A stretch of DNA of 64,000 bases from Pseudogemmobacter lacusdianii (GTDB lineage Bacteria > Pseudomonadota > Alphaproteobacteria > Rhodobacterales > Rhodobacteraceae). Location: the NCBI RefSeq assembly GCF_030848395.1, contig NZ_JAVDBT010000004.1, forward strand, positions 1 to 64,000, given 5' to 3'. How positions within the stretch are numbered: the first letter of the stretch is position 1; each line of letters opens with the position of its first letter. The translations under genes and the position numbers were made by a program. This document shows positions 16,073 to 24,804 of this stretch, one piece after another. Below the pieces are notes generated by a model. It made no database searches, had not been told where the DNA came from, and saw only the letters and a list, made by a program, of their open reading frames with translations.

Positions 16073-17306
16073 AAGAAGAGAACGTCGGCGTTCAAGCAGC
16101 CCTTATCCCGACCCGCGAACCGCATGGTTAGATGCTTGGAGGGATGAGGAAGTGCCGAATGGCAGCGCGCATCCCGTGGCCGCTAAGGTAAATCGCCAGC
16201 CGCAGGCTACACCCGTGGCGCTTGCGCCTTTGCCCCATAGCGCGCCCGACCTTGCTTCGGCACTCTATACTTCGTCGCTGGCGGGGGCCTTGAGCGTGCT
16301 CAACCGTTTGGCCCCAATGCATTTGGTGTTGGACGCGGAGGGGAGGGTGATCGCCCATGGTCCAACAATCGCGCGGCTTATAGGGGGGGGCTCAATCATA
16401 GGACAGCCGTTCTTAAGCCTTTTTGACTTTCGCGGCTCTGCCCGGATCGGTGGAGTTCAGGATTTTCCTGCGGTCGCTGGCCAGAAACTTCGGCTGATCG
16501 CGCACAGGGATCCGCAAGCCTTCCGGCTGCGCGGTGTGCTTTTGCCCGTCTCTGCATCGACAGTGGCGGTGCCGGGTGGCGCCACTCGGCCACCTCTCGC
16601 CGTTGGACACTGGATCGTTAACCTCTCCTTTGGCTTCGATCTGCTGCGCGCCGTTTCAAGCTTGCATCTGACGGATGCAGATTTCGCGCCGACTGATCTG
16701 GCGATGGAACTCCTCTATCTTGCCGAGGCGAATGAGGCGGTTACGGGAGAGTTGCGGGCCCTTGCCCAAAGGTTGGATCGCGCCCGACGACAGGCCCGTG
16801 AAGAGGCTGAAACCGATCCTTTGACCGGCTTACGCAATCGGCGCGCGAACGATGCGGTTCTCGCGCGACTTTGCCGTGAAGGCGAGGCTTTTGCTTTGCT
16901 CCACATCGACTTGGATTATTTCAAAGCGGTGAATGACCGGTTTGGTCATGCCGCAGGCGATCACGTCTTGGCGCAGGTGGCGCAGGTCATGCGCGCGGCC
17001 TGTCGGGCGGGGGATTCACTCGCTCGGGTGGGCGGGGATGAGTTTGTGCTTGTGCAACCGGGGGGCACAATTGGCCCAAACGTTGAAGCGTTGGCCCAGC
17101 GTCTCATCGCGCGGCTGTCGCGCCCCATTCATTGGCAGGGGGAGGTCTGCCAGATCTCGGCCAGCATTGGATTTGTTTTGGTGGGGCAGGGCGCCAAGGC
17201 GGAGCCGATCCGGGTCTTGGCCGAGGCCGATCACGCGCTTTATGCCGCCAAAAAAGCTGGCCGGGGCAGGGTGCAGGAGGCAAGGATGCCCCCGCATGCT
17301 GCATAG
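16062..17306 (+). CDS. HNOBA-domain diguanylate cyclase
   Basis: About 414 aa. Residues 1-65 are basic, proline-rich and probably disordered. Residues about 75-215 resemble the heme-NO-binding-associated (HNOBA, PAS-like) domain: MHLVLDAEGRVIAHG, PPLAVGHWIVNLSFGFDLL and LTDADFAPTDLAMELLYLAE. A short coiled-coil signalling helix (217-248) joins this to a GGDEF domain with GGDEF at 324-328 and an intact inhibitory RAGD exactly five residues before it. It should make cyclic di-GMP under control of the H-NOX-like partner, whose gene overlaps its start by 11 bases. Known bacterial H-NOX proteins regulate such cyclases in trans, so the pairing follows a known logic. The ATG at 16062 is the first usable start. 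Confidence 0.88.
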   Translation: MVVKRRERRRSSSPYPDPRTAWLDAWRDEEVPNGSAHPVAAKVNRQPQATPVALAPLPHSAPDLASALYTSSLAGALSVLNRLAPMHLVLDAEGRVIAHGPTIARLIGGGSIIGQPFLSLFDFRGSARIGGVQDFPAVAGQKLRLIAHRDPQAFRLRGVLLPVSASTVAVPGGATRPPLAVGHWIVNLSFGFDLLRAVSSLHLTDADFAPTDLAMELLYLAEANEAVTGELRALAQRLDRARRQAREEAETDPLTGLRNRRANDAVLARLCREGEAFALLHIDLDYFKAVNDRFGHAAGDHVLAQVAQVMRAACRAGDSLARVGGDEFVLVQPGGTIGPNVEALAQRLIARLSRPIHWQGEVCQISASIGFVLVGQGAKAEPIRVLAEADHALYAAKKAGRGRVQEARMPPHAA

Positions 17307-17326
17307 GGGCAGGATGCAAGTTATTG

Positions 17327-17352
17327 AAAAGGCGGCCCGAGGGCCGCCTTAT
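17327..17352. terminator. Terminator between the cyclase and mtlK
   Basis: AAGGCGGCC (17329-17337) and GGCCGCCTT (17342-17350) form a strong stem with a four-base loop. Read on the minus strand it is followed by TTTTC, which suits termination of the polyol operon 14 bases after the mtlK stop. It may also serve the converging cyclase gene. Confidence 0.75.
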
Positions 17353-17365
17353 GAAGGATCTCGTC

Positions 17366-18805
17366 TTATGCTTTTCCGTCGAGATAGGCCGCAAGACTAG
17401 CCGGTGTGCCTTCGGTCCATACCCGCGTCAGCCAACGGCCGAATGCGCTGGCGAAACGGTCGCTTTGCGCCACATCGCCATAGATGCTCGCCAGCCCGTT
17501 CAGCCAAAGCTGCGGATCGGCCTTGGCAGCCATTGCCAAGGGTTGCAGCTGATCCCAATTCGGATCGTTGGGCGGAATGACGGTGCCGTCATCCTCGGTC
17601 CCCGCGCAGTAGCGGCACCAAAGTGCTGAAACCAAAGCCAGACCTTCGATCGGGCCACCTGCCGCCAAAGCATCACGCACCGAAGGCACAATGAACTTTG
17701 GTTGGCGGTTCGAGCCGTCAAGGCAAAGGCGCCGCTCGGTATCTGCCACCTCGGGGTTCGAGAAGCGCTGCACGATCAACTGATGGTAATCGGCAATCAC
17801 CGTATCGGGGACCGGCGGGACGTAAGGGATGATCTCTTCCGTCTCGACCTTGTTCAAGAAGCCCAAGATCAGCGGATGCGCCATCGCCTCATGCACAAAC
17901 TCGATGCCCATCAGACCGCCCGGATAGGCGATCGTGGCATGGCCGCCGTTCAGGATGCGGATCTTCATCATCTCGAAGGCATGCACTTCGGGTGTGAAGG
18001 TGACGCCGACTTTCTCAAGCGGCGGGCGGCCTTGCGGGAAGTTGTCCTCAACGACCCATTGACGGAAAGGCTCGCAAGTCACCGGCACCGGATCGCTTCC
18101 AAGGCCGAATTCCGCCGCCAAGGCACGCTCACGCGGGCCGGTGGCGGGGGTGATGCGGTCCACCATGCCGTTCGGGAAGGCGACATTGGCCTTGATCCAG
18201 TCGGCAAGTGCAGGATCAGAAAGGCGCGCCAGACCGACGACCGCCGCTTCGGTCACATGGCCGTTGCCGGGAAGATTGTCGCAAGACATCACCGTGAAGG
18301 GCGGGATGCCAGCGTCGCGGCGGGCCTTCAACGCGGCAATGATCGCGCCAAAAGCAGTGCGATGCGGGTTGGCGGCATCGGCGACAATCGCCGGATCAGC
18401 CGGGTCAAACTGCCCGGTCGAGGCATTGATGAAATAGCCGCCCTCGGTCACGGTGAGCGAGACGATGCGGATCTCGGGGCGCGACATCGCCGCGATCAGC
18501 GCGGCGTTGTTTTCTTCGACCGGCAGGAAGTCGATCATCGCGCCGACGCGGCGGGCTTTCTTGCCCGAAGGGTCGAGCTCGATCACCGTGGAAAGGCAAT
18601 CTTGGCCCTTCAAAGCCTCGCGCATCGCGGCGTCGGGTGCGCGCACGCCCGCGCCGATGATCGCCCAATCATGGCCGAGACCCATGTTAAAAAGGTCGTC
18701 GAGATAGACCGCCATATGGGCGCGGTGGAAGTTGCCAAGCCCGATATGGACGATGCCGGGCGTCAGGGCTTTGCGGTCGTAAAGGGGAAGTGCGACACTC
18801 ATCAT
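17366..18805 (-). CDS. mtlK: Mannitol 2-dehydrogenase (polyol dehydrogenase)
   Basis: About 479 aa, in the long-chain mannitol dehydrogenase family. The N-terminal NAD-binding motif is IVHIGLGNFHRAHMAVYLDD. The family signature TVTEGGYF appears near residue 140 and VMSCDNLPGNG near residue 195. The catalytic-type Lys/Asn/His cluster is in MKIRILNGGHATIAYPGGLMG. It oxidises D-mannitol (also D-arabitol or sorbitol in relatives) to the ketose with NAD+. The start ATG pair at 18805/18802 overlaps the smoS stop, so translation is coupled. It is the last gene of the smo operon, before a terminator. The name follows the Rhodobacter sphaeroides system; true substrate preference is not read from sequence. 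Confidence 0.93.
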   Translation of the reverse strand: MMSVALPLYDRKALTPGIVHIGLGNFHRAHMAVYLDDLFNMGLGHDWAIIGAGVRAPDAAMREALKGQDCLSTVIELDPSGKKARRVGAMIDFLPVEENNAALIAAMSRPEIRIVSLTVTEGGYFINASTGQFDPADPAIVADAANPHRTAFGAIIAALKARRDAGIPPFTVMSCDNLPGNGHVTEAAVVGLARLSDPALADWIKANVAFPNGMVDRITPATGPRERALAAEFGLGSDPVPVTCEPFRQWVVEDNFPQGRPPLEKVGVTFTPEVHAFEMMKIRILNGGHATIAYPGGLMGIEFVHEAMAHPLILGFLNKVETEEIIPYVPPVPDTVIADYHQLIVQRFSNPEVADTERRLCLDGSNRQPKFIVPSVRDALAAGGPIEGLALVSALWCRYCAGTEDDGTVIPPNDPNWDQLQPLAMAAKADPQLWLNGLASIYGDVAQSDRFASAFGRWLTRVWTEGTPASLAAYLDGKA

Positions 18806-19587
18806 CAAGCCATCCAATTGCCGCCGTCGACGCCAAAGCATTGCGCGACGACGTATTTTGCTTCGTCCGTGGCAAGGAAGATCGCCATGCCGGTCAGATC
18901 CTCGGCAACGCCCATGCGACCGAAAGGCACCGAGGCACCCACTTCGCGCTTCTTCTGACCCAAGGGTTTGCCCTCGAGTTTGGCGAAATAGGCGTCCACC
19001 CCGTCCCAATGGTCGCCGTCCACGACGCCGGGGGCGATGGCGTTGACGTTGATGCCGTGCTTGATCAGGTTCAGCCCAGCCGATTGCGTCAGGCTGATGA
19101 CGGCGGCTTTGGTCGCGCAATAGGTGGCGACAAAAGCTTCACCCCGACGACCGGCTTGGCTGGCCATATTGATGATGGTGCCGGTGCCGCGCGGGATCAT
19201 GTGCCGGGCGGCGGCCTGCATGCAGAAAAGCGTGCCCGAGACGTTGACGGCGAAGAGCTTGTCGTAATCGGCGCGGGTGATGTCGACGATCTCGGCTGCG
19301 GTAAAGAGGGCAGCGTTGTTGATGAGGATGTCCAGCTTGCCCATCTTTTCAACAGCTTGCGCGAAAGCGGCATCGATGCTGTCTTGCCGGGTCACATCCA
19401 GCTCAATCGCAAAAGCCTGCGGGCCGATGCTTGCGGCGGCAGCCTGAGCGGCCGCGAGGTTGATATCGGCGATCGCGACCTGAGCACCTTCAGCCACATA
19501 GGCGCGGGCGTAAGCCAGACCGATGCCGCGCGCAGCACCGGTGATCAGGGCAGTTTTACCTTGCAGTCTCAGACCATTACGCGTCAC
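18805..19587 (-). CDS. smoS: Sorbitol dehydrogenase, short-chain dehydrogenase family
   Basis: About 260 aa. The classical SDR features are TGAARGIG near residue 13, NNAA, the catalytic Ser in [16 protein letters not shown] (Tyr and Lys), and a C-terminal VDGGNWM. The region [20 protein letters not shown] closely follows Rhodobacter SmoS. The enzyme oxidises sorbitol to fructose (and galactitol to tagatose in relatives) with NAD+. GTG 19587 overlaps the smoK stop and has AAGGA eight bases upstream. Its own stop overlaps mtlK. The block therefore moves polyols from uptake to oxidation in one transcript. Confidence 0.92.
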   Translation of the reverse strand: MTRNGLRLQGKTALITGAARGIGLAYARAYVAEGAQVAIADINLAAAQAAAASIGPQAFAIELDVTRQDSIDAAFAQAVEKMGKLDILINNAALFTAAEIVDITRADYDKLFAVNVSGTLFCMQAAARHMIPRGTGTIINMASQAGRRGEAFVATYCATKAAVISLTQSAGLNLIKHGINVNAIAPGVVDGDHWDGVDAYFAKLEGKPLGQKKREVGASVPFGRMGVAEDLTGMAIFLATDEAKYVVAQCFGVDGGNWMA

Positions 19588-20573
19588 AGAGCCAGTCCTT
19601 CTTTGTCGAAACGGTGAATTTTCCCGGCGGGCGCCAGCTTGATCCGGTCGCCGTGGTGAATGTCCAATTCGCCGGTGCCGCGGACGTTGATCACGCCGAT
19701 CCCATCCACATTCACTTTGATGAAACTGTCCGAGCCGAGGTGCTCGGAAAGGCCGACGGTGCCTTCCCACGGGCCATCGCCAACGGTGATATGCTCGGGG
19801 CGGACGCCGATCGTATGGGCGTTGTGCTTGGCAGCCTCGGCGCCGTCGATGAAGTTCATCTTCGGGCTGCCGATGAAGCCGGCAACGAAGGTGTTCTTGG
19901 GGTTGCGGTAGAGCTCAAGCGGGCTGCCGACCTGTTCGATATTGCCCGCATTCAGCACCACGATCTTATCGGCCATGGTCATCGCCTCGACCTGATCATG
20001 GGTCACATAGATCATCGTGGTCTTAAGCGACTGGTGCAGCTCGGAAATCTCTTGCCGCATCCCAACGCGCAAAGCAGCGTCAAGGTTCGACAAGGGCTCA
20101 TCGAAGAGGAAAGCCTGCGGTTCGCGCACAATCGCGCGGCCAATGGCCACCCGCTGACGCTGGCCGCCGGAAAGCTGACCAGGGCGACGGTCGAGGTAGG
20201 AGGCGAGGTTCAGCACCGAAGCGGCACGTTCCACGCGGCGGTCCTGCTCGGCCTTGTCCATCCCGGCCATTTTCAGCGGGAAGGCGATGTTCTTGCGCAC
20301 CGTCATATGCGGATACAAAGCGTAGGATTGGAACACCATCGCCAGACCGCGCTTGGCGGGGGGCAGGTGGGTCGCATCCTTGCCATCGATCTCGATCGTG
20401 CCCGAAGTGGTGTCTTCAAGCCCGGCAATCAGCCGCAGCAAGGTGGATTTGCCGCAACCCGAGGGGCCGACGAAGACAACGAACTCGCCGTCTTCGATAT
20501 CGAGATCAAGGCCCGGGATGACATGCACATCGCCAAAGCTTTTGCGAACATTGCGGAGTTGGATCTTGCCCAT
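19584..20573 (-). CDS. smoK: Polyol ABC transporter ATP-binding protein
   Basis: 329 aa. Walker A is GPSGCGKST, the Q-loop is in [12 protein letters not shown], the signature is [14 protein letters not shown] and Walker B is [11 protein letters not shown], with an H-loop THDQ. A C-terminal MalK/UgpC-type OB region ([20 protein letters not shown] and IGVRPEHI) follows. It powers import of sorbitol/mannitol by the SmoF/SmoG permease at the inner membrane. It starts seven bases after the smoG stop and overlaps smoS by four. Confidence 0.95.
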   Translation of the reverse strand: MGKIQLRNVRKSFGDVHVIPGLDLDIEDGEFVVFVGPSGCGKSTLLRLIAGLEDTTSGTIEIDGKDATHLPPAKRGLAMVFQSYALYPHMTVRKNIAFPLKMAGMDKAEQDRRVERAASVLNLASYLDRRPGQLSGGQRQRVAIGRAIVREPQAFLFDEPLSNLDAALRVGMRQEISELHQSLKTTMIYVTHDQVEAMTMADKIVVLNAGNIEQVGSPLELYRNPKNTFVAGFIGSPKMNFIDGAEAAKHNAHTIGVRPEHITVGDGPWEGTVGLSEHLGSDSFIKVNVDGIGVINVRGTGELDIHHGDRIKLAPAGKIHRFDKEGLAL

Positions 20574-20580
20574 TTCTACC

Positions 20581-21411
20581 TCACTTCACCGCGCCAAAGG
20601 TCAGGCCGCGGACGAGTTGTTTTTGGCTGAACCAGCCCAGAATAAGGATCGGCAGGATGGCCATGGTCGAGGCCGCCGAGAGTTTTGCGTAGAAAAGCCC
20701 CTGCGGCGCCGAGAAGCTGGCGATGAAGGCCGAGAGCGGGGCTGCTTTGGTGGTGGTGAGCGTGATGGTCCAGAAAGCCTCGTTCCAGGCGAGGATCACG
20801 TTCAACAGCATGGTCGAGGCGATGCCGGGGATCGCCATCGGCGTCAGAACATAGACGATCTCATTCCAAAGCCCGGCGCCATCCATGCGGGCGGCCTCAA
20901 GGATCTCGGCCGGGATCTCTTTGAAATAAGTGTAAAGCATCCAGATGATGATCGGCAGGTTCATCAGCATCAGCGCCAGAACAAGGCCGATGCGGGTGTC
21001 GAAAAGCCCCAGCGCTTGGAAGGCCAGCACCAGCGGGATCATCACGGCAACGGCCGGCATCATCTTGGTCGAGAGCATCCACATCAAGAGATCCTTGGTG
21101 CGTTTGCCGGGCACGAATGCCATCGCCCAAGCCGAGGGAATGGCGATGGCCAGACCCAGAAGGGTCGAGCCGACCGCGATGATCACCGAGTTCATGAAGA
21201 AGCGCGGGTAATCCGAGCGCGCCCAGACATCGGCGTAGTTCTCGGTGGTCCAAGAGGCGGTGAAGAGCTGCGGCGGCATTGCCACCGCCGAAGCCTCGGT
21301 CTTGAAGCTGGTAATCACCATCCACAGGACCGGGAAGAAGATCACGATGGCCACGATCCAAGCGGCGATCGTGGTCAACCATTTGCGTTGCGGAGAGATT
21401 GCGCGGGCCAT
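20581..21411 (-). CDS. smoG: Polyol ABC transporter permease (MalG-type)
   Basis: About 276 aa with six hydrophobic segments, beginning [20 protein letters not shown]. The EAA loop appears as [17 protein letters not shown], where the ATPase docks. This is the MalG-side subunit of a carbohydrate importer. The ATG at 21411 is chosen because AAGGAAACCCC stands directly upstream; the longer in-frame reading has no such site. It lies 16 bases after the smoF stop. Confidence 0.94.
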   Translation of the reverse strand: MARAISPQRKWLTTIAAWIVAIVIFFPVLWMVITSFKTEASAVAMPPQLFTASWTTENYADVWARSDYPRFFMNSVIIAVGSTLLGLAIAIPSAWAMAFVPGKRTKDLLMWMLSTKMMPAVAVMIPLVLAFQALGLFDTRIGLVLALMLMNLPIIIWMLYTYFKEIPAEILEAARMDGAGLWNEIVYVLTPMAIPGIASTMLLNVILAWNEAFWTITLTTTKAAPLSAFIASFSAPQGLFYAKLSAASTMAILPILILGWFSQKQLVRGLTFGAVK

Positions 21412-21427
21412 GGGGTTTCCTTTCGGC

Positions 21428-22300
21428 TCAGGCGTCAAGGTTGCGGCCGAGGCCACGCATCAAGAAGTAAGCCACGATATTGGCCAAGATGACGGCAATG
21501 ATGCCCCCCGCCGCAGCGCGGCCGATGTCTTTGGCAATGATCGCTTGCTTGTAGATCATATAGGGCAGGGTGGTCGAAGCCGAGCCGGGGCCACCTTGGG
21601 TGGTGGTGTAGATCTCGCCGAAGATGCCCAGAAGGAAGATCGTCTCGATCAAGATCACCACGGTGATGGCGCGGGTGAGATGCGGCAGAATGATGTAGCG
21701 GAAGCGCGCGAAGGAGGAGGCGCCATCCATCTCGGCCGCTTCCAGTTGTTCCGAGGACAGCGACTGCATCGCGGTCAAAAGGATCAGCGTGGCGAAGGGC
21801 AGCCATTCCCAAGCGGTGATGCCGATGACAGACGACATCGGATATTGTTCAAGGAAGAGAATGGGTTGCATGCCAAGCCCTTGGGCAAGGGCGGCGAAAA
21901 GCCCATTCTGCGGATGCATGAACAGGTTTTCCCAGATCGAGGCTGCCACGGGGGGCATCACGAAGAAAGGCGCGATGACCAGAATGCGCAAAGCGCCTTG
22001 GCCCTTCACGGGCTGGTCGATCAGCAAGGCGATCAGCGTGCCCAGCACGACGGTGATGAGGAGGACACCGCCGACCAAAGCCAGAGTATTGCCCATCGCC
22101 AGCCAGAACTCAGGCGCGTTGAGGAACCATTTGTAATGGTTGATGCCGACCCAGCCGCTGCGATCCGGCGTTAAAAGCCGGTAGAAGCGGAACGAGAAAT
22201 AGAGCGTCATCGCCAGCGGCACAGCCATCCAGACGAAAAGCACCAAGACCGAGGGGGCCACCATCAGCCGCGAGGCAAGGCGGGTGGAATGTGTGGACAT
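21428..22300 (-). CDS. smoF: Polyol ABC transporter permease (MalF-type)
   Basis: About 290 aa, inner-membrane, with hydrophobic segments starting at LMVAPSVLVLFVWMAVPLAM. The EAA motif is EQLEAAEMDGASSFARF. It pairs with SmoG to form the channel of the importer. ATG 22300 has GGAG eight bases upstream. The 127-base gap to smoE holds two hairpins, which probably lower permease expression relative to the binding protein. Confidence 0.94.
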   Translation of the reverse strand: MSTHSTRLASRLMVAPSVLVLFVWMAVPLAMTLYFSFRFYRLLTPDRSGWVGINHYKWFLNAPEFWLAMGNTLALVGGVLLITVVLGTLIALLIDQPVKGQGALRILVIAPFFVMPPVAASIWENLFMHPQNGLFAALAQGLGMQPILFLEQYPMSSVIGITAWEWLPFATLILLTAMQSLSSEQLEAAEMDGASSFARFRYIILPHLTRAITVVILIETIFLLGIFGEIYTTTQGGPGSASTTLPYMIYKQAIIAKDIGRAAAGGIIAVILANIVAYFLMRGLGRNLDA

Positions 22301-22365
22301 CGGGTGATCTCCGGATGGGGCAGGAAAGGGGGCCTGCGGCATCAGCCTGCGGGCGGAACAAAATG

Positions 22366-22389
22366 GCCTTGGGCGAGGGCGCCCAAGGC
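22366..22389 (-). terminator. Perfect hairpin between smoE and smoF
   Basis: GCCTTGGGC (22366-22374) and GCCCAAGGC (22381-22389) form a perfect nine-base stem with a six-base loop. It is the second of two hairpins after smoE; no long T run follows on the minus strand. It may protect the 3' end of the smoE message. Confidence 0.5.
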
Positions 22390-22391
22390 GG

Positions 22392-22419
22392 AAAAAGGGG
22401 CCGACCCGCAGGCCGGCCC
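22392..22419 (-). terminator. Attenuator-like terminator after smoE
   Basis: On the minus strand GGGCCG and CGGCCC (22414-22419 with 22398-22403) form a stem, and a CTTTTT tract follows, nine bases after the smoE stop. Partial termination here would give more binding protein than permease, a usual pattern in binding-protein-dependent transport operons. Confidence 0.65.
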
Positions 22420-22427
22420 TATCGTGC

Positions 22428-23738
22428 TTACTGGATGTAGCCCGCTGCGCTCATCTCGTCGCTGACCAGAGCTTGTGCTTCAGCCAAAGCCTCATCCGAG
22501 GTTTTCTGACCTGCCAAAGCGGCCGAGAAGATCTCACCAACCGTGGTGCCCATGCCCGAGAACTCGGGGATAGCGACAAACTGGATGCCGACGTAAGGCA
22601 CTGGTTTCACGGAAGGATTGGTCGGGTCAGCCGAGTTGATGCTGTCGAGCGTCATCTTGGCGAAGGGAACCTTGGCATATTCCTCGTTCATGTAGAGCGA
22701 GGTGCGGGTGCCCGGGGGAACGTTGGCCCAGCCTTCATTCTCGGCCACGAGGGCGAGATAGTCTTTGTTGGTTGCCCAATCGATGAAGGTCTTGGCAGCT
22801 TCTTGCTTTTGGCTCGATGCCGGGATCGCCAGCGTCCAAGCCCAGAGCCAGTTGCCGCGCTTGCCCAGACCATTGTCGGGGGCGAGAGCGAAGCCAACAT
22901 GCTCGGCCACCGTCGAATCTTTGCCGGTCACGAAGGAAGCCGCCACGGTGGCGTCGATCCACATGCCGCATTTGCCTTGGTTGAAGAGCGTCAGGTTCTC
23001 GTTGAACCCGTTGTTCGACGCGCCGGGCGGGCCGTAGTTGGTCATCAGGTTGAGGTAGAAGTCGAGCGTCGACTTCCACTCGGGCTGGTCGAATTGTGCG
23101 ACCCAGTTTTCGTCAAACCAGCGCGCGCCGAAAGAGTTCGACATGGCGGTCAGGAAGGCCATGTTCTCGCCCCAGCCGGCCTTGCCACGCAGACAGACGC
23201 CATAAACGCCGGTGTCTTTGTTGGTCATCGCGGCAGCGAATTTCTCGATGTCGGTCCAGGTCGGCGCATCGGGCATGGTCAGGCCAGCGGCCTCCATGAG
23301 ATCCTTGCGATACATGACCATCGAGCTTTCGCCGTAGAAGGGCGCTGCATAAAGCTGGCCGTCCACGGTCAGACCGCCGCGAATTGCTGGCAGGATGTCC
23401 TCGACGTCATAGGACGCGGGCAGGTCATTCAGGCTGACGAGCCAGTTTTGTTTGGCCCAGATCGGAACCTCATAGGTGCCGATGGTCATCACGTCATATT
23501 GGCCACCGCCGGTGGCAATATCGGTGGTGACGTTCTGGCGCAGAACGTTCTCTTCCAAGGTCACCCACTCGACTTTGATGTCGGGGTGCTTGGTGTTGAA
23601 GTCGTCCATCAGACCCTGCATGCGGATCATGTCGCCGTTGTTAACGGTGGCAACGGTGATGGTGGTCTCGGCCAGGGCCGCGCTGCCAATGGCAGCAATG
23701 GCCGTCGCGCCGAGAAGCGCGCGAAGCGAAAGCGTCAT
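22428..23738 (-). CDS. smoE: Polyol ABC transporter substrate-binding protein
   Basis: About 436 aa. It has a Sec signal peptide (LLGATAIAAIGSAALA, cut before ETT) and the periplasmic binding fold of family 1 solute-binding proteins: TITVATVNNGDMIRMQGLMD, YDVMTIGTYEVPIWA and APFYGESSMVMYRKDL. It captures sorbitol/mannitol-type polyols in the periplasm and delivers them to SmoFG. ATG 23738 has the ideal GGAGGA upstream. Upstream lie tandem operator-like repeats and the divergently placed end of the smoC regulator gene. It is the first gene of the transport block. Confidence 0.95.
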   Translation of the reverse strand: MTLSLRALLGATAIAAIGSAALAETTITVATVNNGDMIRMQGLMDDFNTKHPDIKVEWVTLEENVLRQNVTTDIATGGGQYDVMTIGTYEVPIWAKQNWLVSLNDLPASYDVEDILPAIRGGLTVDGQLYAAPFYGESSMVMYRKDLMEAAGLTMPDAPTWTDIEKFAAAMTNKDTGVYGVCLRGKAGWGENMAFLTAMSNSFGARWFDENWVAQFDQPEWKSTLDFYLNLMTNYGPPGASNNGFNENLTLFNQGKCGMWIDATVAASFVTGKDSTVAEHVGFALAPDNGLGKRGNWLWAWTLAIPASSQKQEAAKTFIDWATNKDYLALVAENEGWANVPPGTRTSLYMNEEYAKVPFAKMTLDSINSADPTNPSVKPVPYVGIQFVAIPEFSGMGTTVGEIFSAALAGQKTSDEALAEAQALVSDEMSAAGYIQ

Positions 23739-23768
23739 GAGTAATCCTCCCTCAGACCTTGAAGCGTA

Positions 23769-23802
23769 TGAGCAAATCATCGCTCTGTGAGTAAATGCTC
23801 AC
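23769..23802. promoter_or_regulatory. Tandem operator-like repeats before smoE
   Basis: TGAGCAAAT (23769-23777) recurs as TGAGTAAAT (23788-23796), 19 bases apart. The second copy is part of GTGAGTAAATGCTCAC (23787-23802), an inverted repeat with five-base arms. The first copy has GAGC/GCTC arms (23770-23785). They lie 30-65 bases upstream of the smoE start and are good candidates for SmoC binding. Confidence 0.6.
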
Positions 23803-23850
23803 ACCTGAGGGCGAATCGTCAAGCCCCCAGTTACGCTGCAGGTGCAGCGC

Positions 23851-24804
23851 TCAGAGCCTTGCGAGCAGGGCCGCGGCGGTTGGCTCGTCTGTCACGAGGC
23901 CGTTGATAATTTTAGATTTCATTGCCGCAAGCAGCGGCTTCACTTTGGATGCACCCGCAGCAATTCCAATGGAGGGCCGGGCAAGGCCCTGCATGATTCG
24001 CACCCCTCCGGTGCGATGATTGGTGCCCACATCGAGGTAACAGCCGTTCTGGTCAAAGACCCAACCGGCGATTTCACCGCTGGCTCCCGCGGCTTGCATC
24101 TCATCAAGCTCGGCGCGGGTGACGAAGCCATCCTGCAGCAGCGGAGCATCGTCAGACATCTGACCAACGCCCACAAAGATAACATCGGCGTTGCGCGCGA
24201 GATTGGCGACGCGCGCAACAGGGGGCAGAGCGTGGAAAGCGGCGTTCTCGGCGGCAGTCGGGCTGATCACCGGCACTGGCATCGGGTAATGTGGCGCATG
24301 AACCTTATCGGCAAGTCGCATCACCACATCAAAAAAGCTGGCCGAGCCATCGGGGGCGATATTTCCGATCAAGCTAACCAGCCGGTGCTGCGGCGCGGAC
24401 AAATAGCCCATCGCATCGACCATGCCGCGCAGCGCCCTCCCGGTCCCAAGACCGATGGTCAGCGGCTCTTGCATCTTCAGAAAGCGCTCAAGCTCAGCCG
24501 CGGCGGCGGGGGCGATTGCGGGTACCGGATCTGCACCGGCCCCCAAAGATGGCATCACCCGGGCCCTTTGCAGCGCAAAGCGCTCGATCAACTCGGCCTC
24601 CAGATCCATGCAAGCGCCAATGCGGTGGTGCAGGCGCACATGGATCAGCCCCTCGGCCATCGCGCGCGAGACCAGACGCTGAGCTCTTTGTCGTGAGATG
24701 CCCAACTCATTCGCGATCTGATCTTGGGTCATCCCGCCAACATAAGACAGCCACCCCGCGCGGGCGGCCTCATCTTGCGGGCTGGCATCGCTGTCGCGGC
24801 TCAT
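23851..24804 (-). CDS. smoC: SorC-family transcriptional regulator of polyol use
   Basis: 317 aa. An N-terminal HTH (MTQDQIANELGISRQRAQRL) is followed by the SorC/DeoR-type sugar-phosphate-binding domain with VMPSLGAGADPV, TIGLGTGRALRGMVDAM and IFVGVGQMSDDAPLL. Members bind a phosphorylated or free sugar effector and control adjacent transport operons. It precedes smoE on the same strand, with an operator-like region between, so autogenous and operon control are likely. Its ATG overlaps the stop of a HAD phosphatase gene (ATGA), showing the two are co-translated. Confidence 0.9.
   Translation of the reverse strand: MSRDSDASPQDEAARAGWLSYVGGMTQDQIANELGISRQRAQRLVSRAMAEGLIHVRLHHRIGACMDLEAELIERFALQRARVMPSLGAGADPVPAIAPAAAAELERFLKMQEPLTIGLGTGRALRGMVDAMGYLSAPQHRLVSLIGNIAPDGSASFFDVVMRLADKVHAPHYPMPVPVISPTAAENAAFHALPPVARVANLARNADVIFVGVGQMSDDAPLLQDGFVTRAELDEMQAAGASGEIAGWVFDQNGCYLDVGTNHRTGGVRIMQGLARPSIGIAAGASKVKPLLAAMKSKIINGLVTDEPTAAALLARL

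Noticed and set aside
17702-18958. Long plus-strand frame opposite mtlK
   Set aside because: Antisense of a recognised mannitol dehydrogenase; no ribosome site and no known motif.
22473-23744. Long plus-strand frame opposite smoE
   Set aside because: Antisense of a substrate-binding protein gene; composition is that of a mirror frame.
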